DNA from: Ecdyonurus torrentis
Taxonomy: Eukaryota; Arthropoda; Insecta; Ephemeroptera; Heptageniidae
Length of the DNA: 64,000 nucleotides
Assembly (NCBI GenBank): GCA_949318235.1
Contig: OX439136.1
Coordinates: forward strand, 94,501-158,500
Direction of reading: 5' to 3'
Shown here: positions 38,521 to 50,854 of the stretch, one piece after another
Position numbering within the stretch: position 1 is the first letter of the stretch
Layout: each line of letters starts with the position of its first letter
Made by a program: the position numbers and the translations under genes
The notes under the pieces: model-generated
Databases searched by the model: none
Seen by the model: only the letters and a program-made list of their open reading frames with translations
What the model was told of the DNA's origin: nothing

Positions 38521-39228
38521 TTTTAGGTATGCAACTTGTTCAGCACCCTATACGTTGGCGATATTATGATAAATTCTGTATCCCCCCCCTTTTTTTTGCA
38601 TCAAAATTGTCAATATTTTCATAGGAAGGCTAATTAACTTTATAGCATAAAATATTAAATATTAAAAAATAATAAAACATCCTATGTAATTGTAATTACA
38701 ATATATCAACATTTGCGCTCTTCAGTAGTTAAGTACCAGTTAATCAATGCAGCATAAATTACAATTTTATTTATACGTGTAGCATCAATGTAGGTAAATT
38801 GAACAATACAAATATTTATGCATGTAAAGTTAATCTCTGCTGTACGTAACATTTTATTACATGTTTATTATATAGAATATTATATAGCATAAAATATTCT
38901 GTTTAAAATTATATTAGTTCTTCAGATCTTACTGTAACATCGTGGAAAGAAAAATTAGGAACGCCGTAATAAAAATGCATTTGTGTTGGGCAGTAGAAGT
39001 GCTGCGTATATTATGTTACGAAAAAGGTTGTGTGTTACCCCACGAGAGCATATAATTATGTACGTTTCCTCTTTTTTTTCTTTCTTTCTTTCTTTTTTTT
39101 TTCTTTTTTTTTCTTTTTTTGACGAAATTATTTTAAAAGTAATTGATGTTGCCTTTATGTAATTAATAGTATATGATACTTAATTAAAACAAAGAACATT
39201 TTTAGGCTTTAAAACATAACATATTTAT

Positions 39229-39274
<46 letters not shown>

Positions 39275-39794
39275 TAATCTATAAGCTTAACTAAATAAAA
39301 TTACACACATAACAGTAATAAGTAACTAGAAAGATACCTTGCCATTATTAAGTTATTGAAAATTATTTATTACTTCGTCTTATATTATTATTAAAAGTAT
39401 ATAGTTTTAAATTGGCGTTGAATAGAATAATTTTTTTTAAATGTAAATTACTCTCTTACTCTCTAACAAATCTATCTGAAAATTAAAATGTTTAAATTCT
39501 TGGCGCTCCTTCTATTATACAAATATATATATATATATATAAAATATATATTGAGATTTTGCTATGAGTGTGTTTCTATTGCATTATCGCATTGACAAAA
39601 ATGTAATACTGTTTTTATTTGTTGTGTGTATATTGTGTGTAAGAAAATTCACAATATATGCATGTAAACAAGGTTTCAATCAAAATACTGACACTCATAA
39701 AATAATTTAATGAAAAGGATGCCAGGTGAAAATGTGTCTATTTTTCAAATTCAATATTATTTTGATATTTTATGAACTAATTATAGCAATTATG
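38521..39794. other. AT-rich spacer with simple repeats
   Basis: T/C-rich run at 39066-39120 and (AT)n at 39232-39271; a second short (AT)n at 39521-39540. No gene. Confidence 0.6.
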
Positions 39795-40050
39795 ATACAG
39801 GCGTCCAGTGGACATATATATATATGTTTACTTTACTTGGCATAATTTAGTTTTGACACACGCGTGCAGGGGACATACGTTCACTTGGCATACAATTATG
39901 TTCGGAAAAGATAGGCTTTTCAACCAGATGGTTAAGTATGCCAGCTATACGTGACGTAGCAATACTGTATGCCAAGTGCACGTATATGTACCCTGCTCGT
40001 ACATCCACTGCACACCTTAGGCCTAAAATGTGTATGCCAATATACATACC
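39795..40050. mobile_element. Short relative of the 37.7-38.5 kb foldback element, opposite orientation
   Basis: Shares the unit core (acatacgttcacttggcata at about 39872), the middle motif (ttcggaaaagataggctt) and the closing 'cactgcacaccttaggccta'. Arms are inverted around about 39930. Only one unit per arm is present. Confidence 0.65.
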
Positions 40051-41028
40051 GCAAGTTTTTTATTTTATTTTTCTCTCTTTTTTCTTTTTCCTTTTTTCCT
40101 TTATTTTTTTACTTTTATACTTATCTACTATGTTTAGCATATTCCAAATCTAAGTTTACTATTTAAATTTCATGTCCTTTCTCCAGAGTTCCCCTTTTAA
40201 ATGACATTTATTTTTTATTTAATAAAATATAGAAAAAAGAGCACAATACATAAATTATTTTGTGACTTTATACATCACTCACTTATAATTTGTCATAATT
40301 CTGAAAAATTTTTAATGAGTTTAAAAAAAGTTTTAAAAGAAAATATAAAAGTAATTATCATATCAATTTTTTATTAACGTACAAGTGTTACAAAATTTGT
40401 TTGAAAAACAATTTATTAAAAATACGACAATTTTTAGGCACAAGTCATATGGCTATAAAACAATTGCTTACAAATCTATTTATACTATACAATCTTAAAT
40501 GGTTATATACATACAGTGCAGAAAAAAACACAGTTCAGCTTCATTATAAAGAAATATTAATACCTAAACAAGACAATACAAAATTAAAAGACAAAATAAA
40601 TAGATATGTAAACGCATTTAATGCTCTATATAAAACATGATGTAACACGAAAATCTAATTTTCATTACTTCCCATGTAAAAGCAGGCGCTAAACTACAAT
40701 CTCATCTATGCATATAATTTTCAAAAAAAATATTAAAACAAAAAAATAAATTAAAGTTGTATCATTTATGCTCAACAGCTCAACAACAAATGAATATGCT
40801 ACATTATCAGACTAATAGCATTAAAGTAAGTATTTTCAGCAGCAAAATTTACATTATTTAAATAAAGCAATATTTAATCTATAAAAAGTTGAATAATGCT
40901 TTGCAGACGAAAATACTTATGTTGCTTATGATATTTTTAAAAATGTTTTTTTGTCTAAGACAGCATAATACCTTATGTTAAGTGTCTGTATTACTCAAAT
41001 GATATTTAAGTTAAGTGTCTTTACTCAA
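40051..41028. other. AT-rich spacer
   Basis: A 79-codon plus-strand frame (40401-40640) has no recognisable motif; I do not support a gene. Confidence 0.4.
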
Positions 41029-41256
<228 letters not shown>

Positions 41257-41324
41257 GCATTTGCTTATAAGATATAACATTAAACAATTTTGTACCTTTC
41301 TTAAAAAATATAAATGAGCATTAA

Positions 41325-41672
41325 GAGAGCGGTTCAGTCTGTATCCTGATGGGTATGCAACTTTTTGTGTTTATATAATTCCGGGCAAGCTATTGATATT
41401 AGGAAAAAATCACACACTACACAACTTCTAAATGACTTTCAGTATGTAAATCACAACTTTTTTTAAATATCAGCTAAACACAGTTCTTGATTAGTAAAAT
41501 ACACAAATTATTTTATTTTACTGTTTAAGAACTGTGTTTAGCTGATACTTAAAAAAAAATTGTGATTTTCATATACTGAAAGTTATTGAGAAGTTGTGTA
41601 GTGTGTGATTTTTTTCCAATATCAATAGCTAGCCCGTAATTAAATAAAAACAAAAAAGACTGAACCGCTCTC
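41325..41672. mobile_element. Foldback MITE, 348 bp
   Basis: Arms of about 150 bp: GAGAGCGGTTCAGTCT on the left and AGACTGAACCGCTCTC on the right, continuing through 'aatcacacactacacaactt' and 'agctaaacacagttctt'. Flanked by TTAA on both sides (41321-41324 and 41673-41676), which allows a TTAA (piggyBac-type) or TA (Tc1-type) target. Confidence 0.9.
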
Positions 41673-41747
41673 TTAATAATAAAAATTAAATTAAATAGTA
41701 TTTTATTTTATATTATCACACTTTTTAAATTATGAAATGCAGAGAGC

Positions 41748-42482
41748 CAGGGGCGGATACAGGCGGATAAGGGGGCTGAACCCCCCCCCCCCGAAATTTC
41801 TGAAATTTCAAAGAAATTTGAATAACAAAAATAAAAGCATTATTTTGCCATAGATTTCATAACTATAATTGTATACATCCATTACTATGTTTCTATCAAA
41901 ATCAACATTATAAATCAAAAAAGTGTTGTATATGCCTAAAAACTATTTCATTGTTTGTTGGTTTTTTATTTTAAAGTATTAATATATAAAATAAATTTTC
42001 CTGTAGAGACTAAGTTCTCTTTCATGGCCCTCATAATTTTTTTATTTTTCTTTTCTTTAAATATTAATACCTAATATACTTAACAATATATATATTTAGT
42101 GAAAATACAAATCCGGATATTTTATATATTTTTTTGAAAAAAAAAGATGAAAATTAAAAAAATAGTTCAAAAGTTGAATTATAAAATATATATGAAGATA
42201 AAAAACAAAAATATAAGTCTTCGAAAGTTATTATAAAAAAATATTACAATATACATTTAAATAAAAAAAAATACAATTGAGGTTTCAGAAATTTCTGTGT
42301 CACTTTTTTCAAGTATACTAATTTTGCATTTGACCCAAAAAGGGACGTGGCTCTCAAATGGTTTTGCCTGTGGCGCTTATTTCCCCCCCCCCAACCCCTT
42401 CCCCCCCCCCCCCACGACTTGAGATGGTTCTACTATATCTGACCTCAGCCCCTTCCGAAAATAATTTCTGGATCCGCCCCTG
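41748..42482. mobile_element. hAT-like MITE, 735 bp
   Basis: Ends CAGGGGCGGATACAGG and CTGGATCCGCCCCTG in mirror, flanked by GAGAGC on each side (41742-41747 and 42483-42488). A C-run near both ends. 'CAGGGGCGGATCCAG' tips are typical of hAT MITEs, though hAT duplications are usually 8 bp. No transposase. Confidence 0.75.
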
Positions 42483-42770
42483 GAGAGCTGTACACTTTCT
42501 CTCTCACTCTTTCTCCCCCTCCTCTCTCTCTCAAAGTAAATTATTATTTTTTAGTTCAAATCATTTAATTAATTATTGATTTTTTTTGTTTTATAGATAC
42601 TAGAAATACAAAATATAAAATAACAATTTAAAAGTTATCCCTAACAATTTATTCAATTTTTTTATAATTCTAAACGACTTAAAAATGACTTAATTATATT
42701 GCAAAAATTTTTGGACCAGATTCCTTGTAGTATACTTATTTTGCAACTTTTGCCAAAAAGGAGTGTGGCC

Positions 42771-42802
<32 letters not shown>

Positions 42803-42946
42803 AGCCCCAACGACGGGCTTAAGGACCCTAAGCTCTCTACCTATCTTGCAATTTATCTTGCGGACGAGGTCCCTAGGTACCAAGTCCAACCCTGCGTACG
42901 ACCAACTAGAAGATTATGTTTTATAGCCATATACGTATACCTGAAT
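42483..42946. other. Spacer with A-run
   Basis: Short CT-rich patch (42495-42535), a long A-run (42771-42800) and a GC-richer tail (42801-42900) that may be a MITE fragment. Confidence 0.4.
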
Positions 42947-43643
42947 TTAGAGACCTATGCCTTCAAGTCTCACAAAGTAAGCTACGTCTGTCTGGCATGT
43001 GGGACAATAAGGAAACTGTTCCTGCTCGGCAATGAGCTTGCAATTTTCACATATACCTAAATGTCTACATGGAGCAAGAACATGTGTTGCAAGTTCTCCT
43101 GTATCGCAGGAAACACATTGAGGTAATTGAATGTGAGTGGGCACTAGATTAGGTAGTAGTGCTAGTACCTCTGTGAAAGACACAGAATGAGCACGACACA
43201 ATGGACAGCGTGGATGTAATGGTTCTCCAAGTAGAAGCATCATGTCTTTGCATGGTTGGCAGAGGCACAAATGTCCACATCTCACAACAACAAGGGCTGC
43301 GTTGTAGCCTAAACAAGCTACACATTGTGGTACGGGAATAGTACCAGGGAGAACAGGGATTGCATTTAAAACTGGTGCTATTGGAATAAGGTTGTCATCA
43401 TTTTCCGGAGCGGGAGGAAGCACTACAGCTGGATCAACCTGATTGTCAATCAGCAGTTCATTATCTTCGCTGTCACTCTCACCATATAGCTCCACGAGAG
43501 CATCATTCTGAGCTCCAGTGTACGATGCGGCACATAGAAACTCAAAGATAGTGTATTCCTCATTCACAACCTTCGAACTCTGAGAGAACGTCTAATTTTT
43601 GAGACGTCTCTTTGGACATTCGCGTCAACGAGAATCAAAGTTC
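42947..43643 (-). pseudogene. Last exon of the MULE-like gene: transposase C-terminus plus two RING fingers, one frameshift
   Basis: The exon starts at an acceptor (43644-43645) in phase with the donor of the 45682-46027 exon. It reads 25 codons of MULE-type tail (Arg-rich, DVSKIRRSLRVRR) to a TGA at 43566-43564. In the -1 frame the sequence continues without a break as 206 codons (43567-42947), opening with the MULE-like helix EEYTIFEFLCAASYTG. It then has two IAP/MDM2-type RING fingers: CVAC...CGHLCLCQPC...CPLC (residues 82-124) and CVSC...CRHLGICENC...CPTC (151-191), ending FVRLEGIGL. IAP-type RINGs recruit E2 enzymes as E3 ligases. One indel separates transposase tail and RINGs, so either this is a pseudogene, or frame shifting or an alternative acceptor (tctctcag, about 43582) joins them. 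The RING part is clean and GC-rich, as if constrained. A separate RING gene is the alternative. Confidence 0.7.
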
Positions 43644-44162
43644 CTGTAAAAAAATATACATTTGTAATTCAAAATATTGTTGTTATACAATAAACATCCA
43701 AAATTAAATACAAATAACACTTTAAATTGCACACAATTGAAACATATTACGTTGTCCGAGCTTATTATTTAACTATTATTAACGATCTCTTAAAAAAAAA
43801 GCCACCGCTTGACTTGGCTTAATATTTTAGAAAATATAGTATCTGCACGCACTAATTTTATATTTTTATTCTTTTTGTGTGTAAAACATTTTGCAGATTC
43901 CTAATTCACACTCATCTGTATCTTATGTAATTAAAATGCGTACAAGACAAAGTATCGACTGGAACTGGAGAAGATGCATGTAGCACGATAAGTACAATAT
44001 AGCAAATTAAGAAAATAAATAATCAATTAACTAAAATGTAAATAAAAAAAATATATATATAAAAATAATAATTTGCTCTTCCGACATTATTTTCTTTCCT
44101 TTTCATAGAATATACTATATAATAAACGCCTGTGTTACATTTGCTTCCGTTTTACTGCGCAT

Positions 44163-44944
44163 CAAAGGCGGGTCCAGGAAGAGGGGGCTAAAAACGATCG
44201 CCCCCTCCCTTCCTCTAAGCGGTCCACGTAGGCAAAAAAAAAGGAAAATAAAAAACGGGGGGAAAAAGGTGACCTCCAAAAAATAAAATAAAAAATTGCA
44301 GCTACAGCACTGAATTAAATATTTGTCAGCTACATTTTTTTTAACCTATATTTACATAATGGTTAATGAGGAAGAATACAATTTTATTGGGGGTAATTTT
44401 ATTGCATGTTCTAAAAGAGGACATTGTCCTAAACCAATAGATATTTGAATTTCTATCTTTTTAGCGCATTAGGTATTTTTATTAATTTAAAAGTTGCGAA
44501 ACGACGTCACGGACGGACACTATTTCTAAGTCCAAAAGCATAAGTTGCTGCACGTGACGTCATTACGCGACTTTTAAACATTTATTAAAAATAATAAAAG
44601 AACTAAAAAGTTAGAAAATCACATATAATTTAATTCAGGACAATGCCGCTTAAAATATGAAATATTTGTGGACTTCCTCATTGATTTCCTTTCTTAGTAT
44701 AATTACTTCTTTTAGAAAGAAAACTCCTTTTCCCCCACACTCATATAATAAACTTTTTTCTTTCGTTTTTTTTTTAATTTCATTTAAAATTTTACTTATT
44801 TTTTAACGTCATTAAAAAAAAAGGAAAATAAACGCGATAAAAAATTGAGAGAATTTAAGTAAGACAAATTTTAATTTTTTTATTCTCAAGTATACTATTT
44901 TTTAACCCCTTCCTTCGAACCAATTTCCTAGATCCGCGCCCTTG
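44163..44944. mobile_element. hAT-like foldback MITE, 782 bp, in the last intron of the MULE-like gene
   Basis: Ends CAAAGGCGGGTCCAGGAA and, reverse-complemented on the right, CAAGGGCGCGGATCTAGGAA. Flanked by a perfect 8-bp duplication CTGCGCAT (44155-44162 and 44945-44952), as expected for hAT. The inside folds back over about 330 bp (44362-44690), including arms tttaaaagttgcg (44486) and cgcgacttttaaa (about 44566). Confidence 0.9.
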
Positions 44945-45095
44945 CTGCGCATGTGTATTAAGTTAAAACGGATTTAGTTGTGAGTTGAATTGCTTTACTA
45001 CCCTCATCACAGTTATTCCTTCTTTAATCATAAAAATTACAAATTATAGTGTAAAATGTTAATAATATTATAAATAAATAGTGATCCGCCTTTTA

Positions 45096-45489
45096 AGGGG
45101 GTAGGTGACCGACTGTTATCTCGCAAATGAGGACGGATGTGAACTGCAATATTAACACAAAGTAAAGATGAAATGTTACTTGAAAGTTTGGGTACATCAA
45201 ACATGTGAAAACACGATCAAATATTTAAGTTATTACACTTTAAAGATAACATGCAAATGTGGAAATTCAAATTTAAGCGGGAAACTTGCAGTCTAATTAG
45301 AAACTTTTTCAAAAATAAAAATATTATTAAAACTTTTTTCGTAACATTAAAACATTTTTTAAATATTCCCGATTGCATTTGTAATTTATATTGTTTGTTT
45401 TGCTGGAAATAAACAATGTACAAAGAATTATTGTAAAAATATAGTTGCTTTTTTAGCGATATCCAGTCCAAGTTGGTCCCCTACCGCCT
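45096..45489. mobile_element. PIF/Harbinger-like MITE, copy 1 (394 bp)
   Basis: Ends AGGGGGTAGGTGACC and, in mirror, AGGCGGTAGGGGACC, with TTA/TAA flanks. About 95% like copy 2 at 47102-47494 by eye and in the same orientation. Its 84-codon frame is not a gene. Confidence 0.85.
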
Positions 45490-45681
45490 TAATAAATATT
45501 TATAAATTTATTATTAAAACGAGTTTCTTTTTTGCGCGCGTCAAACTAAATACCAAGTGCAAACAACACAAAAAAAATATAATGTTATTAACATATATAT
45601 TTATACCTCGATAGAGTGGCAAAAATTTATTTCCAATTTTAAACACAAAATTCGATTTAATTATTATTATAATATACTTAC

Positions 45682-46027
45682 CTGAAAACAGCCAAGCATT
45701 GGGATGAGCGACGTTGTTGCACTTCTTGTTCAGGGAGCTGTAGAATGATTCAACCCAATTATTCGTTTTGTCTTTAAGTCTTAAAACGCTGATGTCAGTC
45801 GCTCTAACCCTGTTATTCCATTGGTTTCTTATGTAGTTCAGCCAAAGTCTCATCCTGTTGTAAACATGATGTTCTCTTGCAAATGCTATTATGTCTTGAA
45901 ATCCTTGCTCAATCTTATCAGCAGGTAGCAGTGGAAGAGCCATTACCAGTTTAACAACTTTCCATGCATTAGGATTTCTTTTGAGCAGATTACAAAGGCC
46001 AAGAGAGCGTGCTTTTTTGTAAACTGC
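45682..46027 (-). CDS. MULE-like transposase, exon 3
   Basis: Minus-strand exon bounded by acceptor tttgcag (46028 side) and donor GTAAGTA (45681 side); it enters in phase 0 and leaves in phase 1. The 115 codons carry the conserved MULE region after the zinc-like CxxH: 'WKVVKLVMALPLLPADKIEQ', a helical stretch with W residues, and 'TNNWVESFYSSLNKK' (the N.vEsfh..ln block), ending HPNAWLFS. This part normally precedes the basic C-terminal tail found in the 43643 exon. No stop occurs inside. Confidence 0.85.
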
Positions 46028-46105
46028 CTGCAAACAAAAAGACAAAAAGAAAAATTATAAGTTTTTAATTATTTATTACTTTAGATCAAACACATTTAAT
46101 ATATA

Positions 46106-46212
<107 letters not shown>

Positions 46213-47101
46213 CGTCGGCTTGGCATAGGGCCTTAGTCCGGAAATCCGGGCCGACTTTTGTTTTTGCGGGCCTTTGGTTCGAATAAGTAACAAAAATTCA
46301 AAGACGTAAAAAAAATCATTTTTGATTAAATAAAAGTAAATGTGTACTAAATTTAAAATGTAGAATGACAATTGCTGATCGTACTGATTTATAATAATAT
46401 ACAATAAAATTTTCAAAACACTATATTAGATTTTCTCCTGAAGTTTTTATAACTTTAATTAATGATTAGAGCCTGGATTTGTAGGCAAAGTGCTTTTTTA
46501 TGCACCGGGTCTATTTTGTTCAAACTTTATATCTCCATTAATCGTTAGAAGATTGTCTGGAAATCGCATTTTTTCTAAAACAAAAAACCTTTTTGCTTTC
46601 TTTAAAACATTTTTAAAAGTTTTTACTAAAAATGGAAAAAAAAGGGGGGGCGCTTTGAGTTTGAGATAAAAAGAAATTCATGTGTCATAAATATTGTACA
46701 AATATAATGTTTTAAAGGCAGAAGTTGAAATAATAAAATTAAAAAAAAGATAATTTATTTTACATGCTACAAATTATAAAATTGTACTTTTTTTTTTTTT
46801 AAATTAAGCTTGTATTCTTTTCAATATACCTCTCCTTTTTATATGAGTTATTTACGTGCTCAATTCAAATGTTAAGTTTAGTCTTAAATGTTTTGTATCT
46901 AGTTAAAAAAATAGGTATAAAAAAGTAAAGGAAAAAAATTTTATGGTACAAAAAAAAATCATACTATATGTATAAAAAAGTACAGTATTGCCAATTTGTA
47001 TTAAAAAATAAAGTACTTAAAGTTATTAAACATTATTGAAAACTAAAGTACTTAGTAATATTATATAAAGGAATCAAAAATTTTCCTGGAATTTTAGCTA
47101 A

Positions 47102-47494
47102 AGGGGGTAGGTGACCGACTGATATCTCGCAAACGAGGACGGTTGTGAACTACAATATTAACACAAAGTAAACATGAAATGATATTTAAAAGTTTGGGTA
47201 CGTCAAACATGTGAAAACACAATCATATATTTAAGTTATTACACTTTAAAGATACCATGCAAATGTGGAAATTCAAATTTTAGCGGGAAACTTGCAGTCA
47301 AATTAGAAACTTTTTCAAAAGTAAAAATATTATTAAAATTTTTTCGTAAAATTAAAACATTTTTTAAATATTCCTGATCGCATTTGAAATTTATATTGTT
47401 TGTTTTGCTGGAAATAAACAATGTACAAAGAATTGTTGGTAAAATATAGTTGCTATTTTAGCGATATCCGGTCCAAGTCTGTCCCCTACCGCCT
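47102..47494. mobile_element. PIF/Harbinger-like MITE, copy 2 (393 bp)
   Basis: Same element as 45096-45489. Perfect TAA duplication (47099-47101 and 47495-47497), which fits the TWA target of PIF/Harbinger. Confidence 0.88.
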
Positions 47495-47509
47495 TAATCA
47501 ACAGTTAAT

Positions 47510-47800
47510 CGGGAAGTCAAGAGACCTTCCGCATTTTTCACCCGCCGGGGCTACTTAGTACGCGAGCGAGTGCCCTCCAGACTTTGTGGCGCCAGGTTAG
47601 TTTTTTTTTTTTGCAACGTCATGCACAAAAAAAATTTTGAAGGGCGGCAGAGAGTGGGGAAATGTTTTTTCGACTGCCTCTCTGTGCCGGTGCCGATCCG
47701 AGTGGGCAAGAATAAGATCACCTGTGCTCGGCGGAGGTACACGAAAGTGTGCTCTTCTCTTGTGTTATACGAGAAAAACTCGCATTTTTGCAGGCGGATA
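47510..47800. other. GC-rich block of unknown nature
   Basis: Frames open on both strands (up to 89 codons) without a motif I can name. The abrupt GC change suggests an inserted fragment. Confidence 0.35.
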
Positions 47801-47958
47801 TTACAAAATATTATTATCAAAAAAAAATAATAATAATTAAAAAATAAAGCTTTTATATATTATAAAAGGAGTAAGAGAAATAATATTTATTTAAAAATAA
47901 ACAATACGTTATATTATACTGAATAAGAGAATTACATAGTATAGGATATGACATCTTC

Positions 47959-47990
47959 TCTCTCTCTCTCTCTTTACACACACACACCAT
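47959..47990. repeat. Short (CT)n-(CA)n microsatellite
   Basis: tctctctctc followed by acacacacac. Confidence 0.9.
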
Positions 47991-48940
47991 CCTTTGCGCT
48001 ATGTTTCAATAAACAATTTATTTTTTATTTTTTAGTATAATATTTTTAGATTGTAATTTAGCGGTTTGTTTTATAATATATTATTATTATCGTTGGTAGT
48101 ATTTTAGCTATATATAATGCAAAATCTTATATAAAAAATAAAATGTACATTTTCAATGACTATAGAACGGCTATTTATGCTAAGAAGCATAAGTATTTAT
48201 TTTAGTATTTATTTATTACAATTGTTTATTGAAACAGGAAACAGCGTGCGCACGGGAGGGTGTGTGTGTAACTGTAGAGAGAGAAAGAGAGAGAAAAGAT
48301 GTATCCTTATACTAATTCTCTATTACAGTATATATTTTAATGTTTAATTTTAAATAAATATTATTTCTCTCACCTCATTTATAATATATGAAAACTTTAT
48401 TTTTTATTATTATTAGTTTTTTTTAATAATATTTTTGTAACATAGTTATGCCATATATTATAAAATCAAGAAAAGAAAAAGAAAAAGAAAAAAAATAATA
48501 AAATTACAAGCTCCAAAAAAATTACTCGTACGCGGTAAAGTTACATTTTATTTTGAAATTATATATAAATATTATATATTTTTTTATATTAAATATAAAG
48601 CAAAATTTATTATTCAATTCTTGTAAAATAAAACATTTAGTTCAAAATTTAGCTTAAAAAAAAAGCCACGCCCCCTTTTTTAAAAAAATTTCTCCTGCAG
48701 CGCAGAACTGGGAAGCGTGTCGCCCATAGACCCCTGGCGTTTTGCGGGACTTTTCGAAGTGCGCCCGGACCGGGCTTATGCCTCCCAAGGCGACCCTGGA
48801 TGTATAAATATATATATACAAACAAAAAATACAAAAGCTGACCTGCATCCTAAAGTCCCGGAGAAAAATGGCAACCAAAACGTCAACTTGGGAACGCTCG
48901 GTGAAAAGGTCGATAATGAGATATGAGTACAATAAATTAC

Positions 48941-49141
48941 CTTATTAAAATGAAACTTGCAGCCTGAGTGCCTTGCATTAGGGAAGGCTTGTTGAAGGGA
49001 TCCTCTTAGAGCTGCTTCATAATCTGTCATCACGTGTGTGGGTTCGAGCTCAGGACATAGCTCTGAAGTTATGTAGTTGAGAACTGCATCGTAACCCTCT
49101 CTACTTTTGTGTGACATAAGCACGTATATTACTGGCAATGT
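48941..49141 (-). CDS. MULE-like transposase, exon 2
   Basis: Exactly 67 codons, phase 0 at both ends, with acceptor gacatttcag and donor GTAATTT. Contains LPVIYVLMSHKSREGYDAV, then 'THVMTDYEAALRGSL' with the Asp of the second catalytic position (mtDfE-type block), and 'PNARHSGCKFHFNK', the conserved GC.FHf motif of MULE transposases. The longer minus-strand frame seen here extends into intron and into the GC-rich MITE end. Confidence 0.88.
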
Positions 49142-49395
49142 CTGAAATGTCATAAAATCATTATAAGTAAGCATAAAAAGAGGTATTTGTGTTTGTAATA
49201 CATAGTATGTTTGTACATTATTAACTTTTTAGGTATAATTACTTTTGTGAATCAAATATTATTACTTATTACAATTTTTTTAATTATATTATTTTTAGTA
49301 CTTTACATTTGCGGTCAAGATGATAAACTACTTCCATGCATTCTTTGATACTTTTATCGCATAATAAAAGGTTGAAATTTATTTTTGTTCATACT

Positions 49396-49744
49396 TTCAT
49401 AGCCATTAAAATTCATGTGGATGGTAAGAAGTTGCCGTGAGCGTGGTGTATTGGGTGTAATACGAAAAGTTGCAGCTATGAAAAGCTTTTTAGCAGTTCT
49501 CAGTAGTTGCAACATTTCTTGAAAACAAAATATAATGCTACTTGTATCTCCAGCAATTATATTTCGTCGGAAGAAAGGTCTGCCAGTAGTGGTTTGACCA
49601 TAAGAAGCCCTCCATTCAGCGCTACCAAGTGTTAAGCCATAGTTGTCAAGAGTACCAGGGATGAGTGGTCTTACTGAATTTCTAGCTCTGGTCATCATTG
49701 ACCTCACGTTTTCATACGTAACATTTCCTGCCGCAATTGGATGC
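49396..49744 (-). CDS. MULE-like transposase, exon 1 seen
   Basis: Starts after acceptor atattacag with one leftover base and reads HPIAAGNVTYENVRSMMTRA, then RPFFRRNIIAGD, SIIFCFQEMLQLLRTAKKLF, IAATFRITPNT and RQLLTIHMNFNG. The 'f..dgTF...P..f.QL.tIH' pattern is the N-terminal edge of the MULE catalytic domain, but the family's DG is AA here. The 3' end is uncertain: GTATGA at 49394 would leave a phase that does not match exon 2. Exons for the DNA-binding N-terminus were not found. Confidence 0.7.
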
Positions 49745-50483
49745 CTGTAATATGTTAAAAATTACCATATTTTTTTTTTTTTTCCAAATAATATAACAGT
49801 ATGCGCAAAATAAATTTTGTTAATATATATAATATATATATTTTTTTAAACAAACTTGTGATAAATAAATCCAATAAAACATTTGTACCTCTATCACTGT
49901 TGCCAAAAAACATATGTAAAATAAAATAAGGGTTAAATTTACAGTGTCAAGAACCTCGGTCTGACCATAAGATTACACAGGTTCCTTAACTCTCTGCTAA
50001 ATAATTACCTCAAATTCAACGCTATATCTGTTTGATTAATTATCATCATACTGAACTCTTACGTGAAGTTTGGACAATCAATTTTATTGATTAAATGTTT
50101 ACGTTAAAGTTACGTGATTTAACGCGTCATTGTGGACAGACCAAAAGGATGCAAAAGATTGTGATGCGCATAGTTTCGATCTTAATCACTGTCAACGTGT
50201 CAACGCTGACCTTCACTCCCCGCTTTGCTTTATAAACCGCCCGCCGCCCGCATGTGCATCTTAAGGAGTGCGCACTCTTGGAGTTGATTATCGAAAACAC
50301 GATAACAATACTATAACCATAACGATAGATCATTAGTTAGTTATAGATTAACATTTTTTACCACGATTATCGTCGAATTACGATAACGATACTTATAAAA
50401 GTAAAAAGAAAAAAAAATCAGAAAATGCAAACAGCTACAAACAAAAATATTAAAGTAAAAAGAGAGGGAGTGAGAGATTGAAG
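49745..50483. other. Spacer with a GC-richer patch
   Basis: 50110-50290 is GC-richer; a run of 'cgataacaat/ccataacgat' follows. No gene recognised; upstream MULE exons may be hidden here. Confidence 0.35.
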
Positions 50484-50854
50484 GGATTACCTGCTACCTG
50501 ACAACATGACCCAATTATCTTACGTGTCACTGATTTTGATAACTCGCGAAGTAATTGTCACAGTCAATAAAATATATTTGAGATGTTATTGTTATTAAAA
50601 ATCATGCAAAATTCTTTTTTGATTGAAGTTCTAGCGATACTTTTAACAACCATGGTTTAAAAATAATGAGTATTACGTAATATTTTTTATTTGAATATAT
50701 TACTATAAAATAAAGCTAGAAAAGAAATGTGCATGATTTTTAATAAAAATAACATCTAGAATAAATTTGATTGACTGTGACAATTACTTTGCGAGTTATC
50801 AATATCAGTGACGCGTAAGATAATTGGGTCGTGTTGTCAGGTAGCAGGTAATCC
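50484..50854. mobile_element. Foldback MITE, about 370 bp
   Basis: Arms of about 140 bp: GGATTACCTGCTACCTGACA on the left and TGTCAGGTAGCAGGTAATCC on the right, continuing through 'aattgtcacagtcaat' and 'attgactgtgacaatt'. The TA or TAA within the tips is the likely target site. Confidence 0.9.

Noticed and set aside
37615..38526. 303-codon plus-strand frame and the 221- and 195-codon overlapping frames
   Set aside because: They exist because the 96-bp tandem unit is a multiple of 3 and stop-free in several frames on both strands; no known domain.
45217..45471. 84-codon minus frame (and its twin at 47239-47421)
   Set aside because: Both lie wholly inside the two Harbinger-like MITE copies.
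47551..47840. Opposing 86- and 89-codon frames
   Set aside because: Open on both strands in a GC-rich fragment, without motif or splice context.
48776..48940. Downstream half of the 132-codon minus-strand frame
   Set aside because: This part lies beyond a good donor (GTAATTT at 48940) and reads into intron and MITE sequence; only 48941-49141 is kept as exon.
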